Positions 61,381 through 64,000 of a DNA stretch of 64,000 nt are shown piece by piece (the first letter of the stretch is position 1; each line of letters begins with the position of its first letter). The translations under genes and the position numbers were made by a program. The notes beneath the pieces are model-generated. The model was not told the DNA's origin and did no database searches. It was given only the letters and a program-made list of their open reading frames with translations. Source of the stretch: Branchinecta lynchi (taxonomy: Eukaryota; Arthropoda; Branchiopoda; Anostraca; Branchinectidae); NCBI GenBank assembly GCA_023053575.1, contig JAKZAP010000021.1, positions 4,857,790 to 4,921,789 on the forward strand, in the 5' to 3' direction.

Positions 61381-61700
61381 TTAGTCAACTAGATCAGTTT
61401 CACATGCGATAAGCAACAGACGCTGTTCAGCCATTGTTGAACGCAAAGTGATCTTAGCGGACTCAAGCTTGCTAAAAAGTCTTTCCCCTTTCGCTGAGGT
61501 ACCAGGGATTGTCTTAGCCAGCTTGAACGCTTTCCATACTAGTGGTAAGACATCTTTCAATTTACGAAAGACTTAAATTTATCTTCAAACTTTTCGTTTG
61601 TTTCGAGGCTCTCCTGGCGACTTTCGAGATCGTGTCGGAAGAAGGCTAACTCGCTTTGAACTCTTCTCACCGGAAAGGAGTCGAGAAAGCTGTCAAAACT
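61381..61700 (-). pseudogene. hAT-type transposase C-terminal fragment
   Basis: On the minus strand, FDSFLDSFPVRRVQSELAFF, RHDLESRQESLETNEKF is followed, after a one-step frame change near 61570, by LPLVWKAFKLAKTIPGTSAK, GERLFSKLESAKITLRSTM and AEQRLLLIACETDLVD then TAA. The IPxTSAxGERxFSxLxxxK...LRSTMxxxRL pattern is the hAT family dimerisation region, as also found in domesticated ZMYM/TTF-type proteins. The catalytic part is missing and the frame is broken, so it is a relic. Confidence 0.8.
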
Positions 61701-61846
61701 GGAGTAGACGATACCGTGATATTGTTCCTGGAACAGTAAATAAATGTTCCGCTACGCTGTGCTGCGTGTCTGCAAGAATGACTGGTAAGTTTGTCGGGGT
61801 CATCCTGGCAAGCTGTGATTCTTTACTTATCCGGTAAAGCATCAAA

Positions 61847-62110
61847 GTTCCGGTAGATTCTCTTAGCCAAATTCCGGTAGATTCCTTGAGCAAGATTTCG
61901 GTAGATTACCTGGGCAAAATTCCGGTAGATTTCAAAATTCTAGTAGACTCCGTTTGGCAAAGTGCGGTAGATCCCCTGACCCAGCCTCCAGTAATTCCCT
62001 GAGACAATTTCCAGTAGATTCTTTGAGCAAGATTTCGGTAGACTCCCTGATCAAAATTTCGGTAGGTACCCTGAGCAATAATCCGGTAGATTCTCTAAAA
62101 ATCATCAAGT
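61847..62110 (+). repeat. Minisatellite, about 30-bp unit, roughly 9 copies
   Basis: Units resemble ATTCCGGTAGATTCCCTGAG plus CAA, diverged by 10-25 percent. The minus-strand ORFs rich in RESTGxLLRES come from this array. Confidence 0.8.
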
Positions 62111-62514
62111 CCAGGTAAATTTGATAAATTTTAACTGGCGCGTCTTCGCCGCACCAGTCAAAATTTACCGGAATTTTTTTCCACAAACCTTCTGGGAAGG
62201 GGTGGGCAAATACTGAACATCTGCATGACCTGATTATCTCTATTAAAAGGATCAACAAATATTTCCCATTGGGATCCGATCGAAACCTTTGGTCTTGTTT
62301 AGTCCTAAAGCCGCGCCGCATTTAAATTCGATGGCAGCGCACCGAAAATTTATCGGCGTTTGCTCTACTTTTGGCATTTCTCAAGGTATTTTTATGCAAT
62401 TTTCCAGCCAATTTGTTTAATTTTCCGCCAAAAATCGTCAGCGTTGTTGTGTTATTATTCTATTATGGCATTAGCCTTCGGGTTGGTGGACTCGTATTGG
62501 TGGTCCCTCTGTCT

Positions 62515-62940
62515 CACTTTTGCTAGTTCGGGCACTTCCGCGTAAGGTAAGACGATGAAACTTGACAAGCTTCGGAAGGACTCTGCTGAATGCCCAGCGA
62601 AACCATGTTCGTGTAGGGGTATAGGGAGAGGCAACACGGAAACTTGCGACCTGCGTGACCCGAGCAGGACCCGAGTCAAAGTAAACTCTATGTGTTGTGG
62701 GAGCAAAAGGATACGATGACCATGGGGGGGGGGGAGGTGGATTGTTGGAACATACAAGGGACCAAAGCAATGTAGGGATTGGGATGAACTGGACAATACA
62801 AAGGTCACGGGTCCCAGATTTGTGATTTTGAAGTCCAGACCGGATCCGACCTCGGTACGGGGAGTTAGAAATTTTTCGTTAAATTTTTAAACATTAATTT
62901 TTCCGGAAGTATTCCCGTAAGTCCCATTCGATAGAAGCTT
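62515..62940 (+). mobile_element. Family 2-like modules (fragment)
   Basis: TTTTGCTAGTTCGGGCACTT, GACGATGAAACTTGACAAGC and CCAGACCGGATCCGACC are family 2 module words, without the canonical 5' end. The array appears to continue after the LINE insertions at 63561-64000. Confidence 0.65.
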
Positions 62941-62944
62941 GGTG

Positions 62945-63349
62945 TCTTATATACAGAATTACCTTAAATTGCACTTGCAAGCATTAAGGATGTTGTATCC
63001 CGATGAGTCGCTTGCGGTTGATGATGGTGTACATTTATTTCCGGGTCACTGTTTCTGGGGCACTCCAGTACACTTTCCACGGTTGCGCACACCAGTCCTC
63101 GTCGAGTCGCTTTTTGAACCCCTCAGGTGGTTCGCTAGTCACAGCTGAATCAGACAGGCCGTTCCGCAAAAGAACAGCACGATTGCTGAAGAACTGCTGG
63201 CGAACACGAGAGGAGCAGGATTTTCGGAACAACTTCCGGGAGTGGCCCCTAGTCCGTGAATTGCTGTCAGGAGCGAAGAAGGAAGGGAGACAATTAGAGT
63301 TGAGTAGTTTGAAGACAAGTAGCATGTTTTCATTCCCTAGATCAATCAA
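62945..63349 (-). pseudogene. LINE ORF2 C-terminal fragment
   Basis: From 63349 the minus strand reads NENMLLVFKLLNSN, TRGHSRKLFRKSCSSRVRQQ, FFSNRAVLLRNGLSD and EGFKKRLDEDW. The order RGHxxKL, FFxxRxxxxxNxL, FKxRLD is standard at the end of CR1/Jockey-like LINE ORF2 proteins. 5'-truncated. Confidence 0.8.
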
Positions 63350-63560
63350 TCAATCAAGTTTAATCCGAATAGCTAAAAGCTAGAAAAGGAATACAAGTTT
63401 ACAAAATACACAGACACACAAGAAACAATTTAACTAATACACTTACAAGAAATTACCAGAAATAAATGATGGAATGAAACTACGTAAAAATTGGGTAGAA
63501 CAATTAGCGAGATATGGGGAAAACTTATTGCCAGTATTCCTCTCGGACCGACGCACGTAA
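63338..63560 (-). pseudogene. Second LINE 3' fragment with (ATCA)n tail
   Basis: The ATCAATCAATCAATCAAG tail at 63341 begins a minus-strand LINE whose last codons read ERNTGNKFSPYLANCSTQFL and RSFIPSFISGNFL before a stop near 63446. Confidence 0.6.
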
Positions 63561-64000
63561 GACGGGAGGGGATGGGGGTAGATGGGTCATCTGGGGACAA
63601 CACGTTATCTTAGCTCCAAATTTGTTTATCTAATTTGTCAAAGTAGATAAGACATTTAGTTTTTCCGAAACTCTCCCGGTGGAGGGAGAGGCCCGGAAAT
63701 CGTTGCGCATGCACAATTATCAATTGTATCATACAAAGGTCATGGATACTAGATTTTATTTTGAGGTTCAGACAGGATCTGCCTCCGTATCCCTCCGAAA
63801 TTTTCGGATGTTTTCCGATTCAAGGTAAACTTGTTCGGTAGTAAGTGTCGTAGATGCAAAATTTGCGGGTCCGAATCGCATCCGATGGAGGGGGAGACTT
63901 GGTATCCTGCATAGGGACCAAACGGATGGAGGGAATGGAATGAAACTTGACTATGTGTCCAAGATCCAGAAGTGCTTGGTGGTTGATAGCAAATGCCCTA
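63561..64000 (+). mobile_element. Family 2-like modules continuing to the window end
   Basis: GGAATGAAACTTGACTATG, CCAAACGGATGGAG and CGGATCCGACC-like words match the modules at 62515-62940. The element runs off the window. Confidence 0.5.

Overview
The window is eukaryotic and almost certainly from an invertebrate animal that I cannot name. The evidence is one split gene with GT-AG introns encoding a metazoan-type T-box transcription factor, surrounded by repeats typical of animals: DINE-1/Helentron-like elements with (GTCY)n tracts, many 5'-truncated LINEs, several MITE families, and hAT-derived sequence. There are no bacterial operons, ribosome binding sites, rRNA genes or CRISPR arrays.

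The T-box gene lies on the + strand from 23198 to 57244. Five coding exons (23198-23322, 45916-46043, 49661-49800, 51549-51689, 56210-57244) join in frame at consensus splice sites into a 522-residue protein. The T-box covers about residues 24-200. The single large last exon encodes a Ser/Pro/Thr-rich tail made mainly of five tandem repeats of 46-50 residues. Intron 1 is 22.6 kb and is filled with repeats. A candidate poly(A) signal lies about 590 bp after the stop.

Most of the rest is mobile DNA. Two non-autonomous families share a DINE-1-like layout: a short 5' inverted repeat, (GTCY)n, repeated modules carrying GATGAAACTTG, a 3' hairpin and a CTTGTT end. Family 1 (ends in TTGGGATCCCA) is at 7089-8364, 13705-15169, 20178-21065, 48134-48220 and about 60297-62300. 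Family 2 (ends in TATGGCACTTG / CAAGTGCCATATGAGCT) is at 427-2389, 11152-12916, 27800-30565, 37943-39240, 39307-42137, 43899-45556 and 53131-56154. Family 2 has a three-phase module array with a higher-order period near 430 bp. LINE fragments, mostly on the minus strand, end in 3-5 bp tandem tails. Several are nested: a family 1 element sits inside a LINE (13.7-15.2 kb) and a LINE sits inside a family 2 element (54.57-55.74 kb).

Regions: 0-5 kb, family 2 element and MITEs; 5-7.1 kb, decayed LINE; 7.1-15.7 kb, family 1 and 2 elements with an interrupted LINE; 15.7-22.5 kb, MITEs, a perfect 78-bp inverted repeat and dispersed repeats; 22.6-23.3 kb, T-box promoter side and exon 1; 23.3-45.9 kb, intron 1 with a tandem array of Cys-rich ORFs (30.9-34.0 kb), a hAT-type element and nested family 2 elements; 45.9-57.8 kb, remaining exons with MITEs and LINEs in the introns; 57.8-64 kb, LINE 3' ends, MITEs, a hAT transposase fragment and repeats. 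I found no second convincing host gene.
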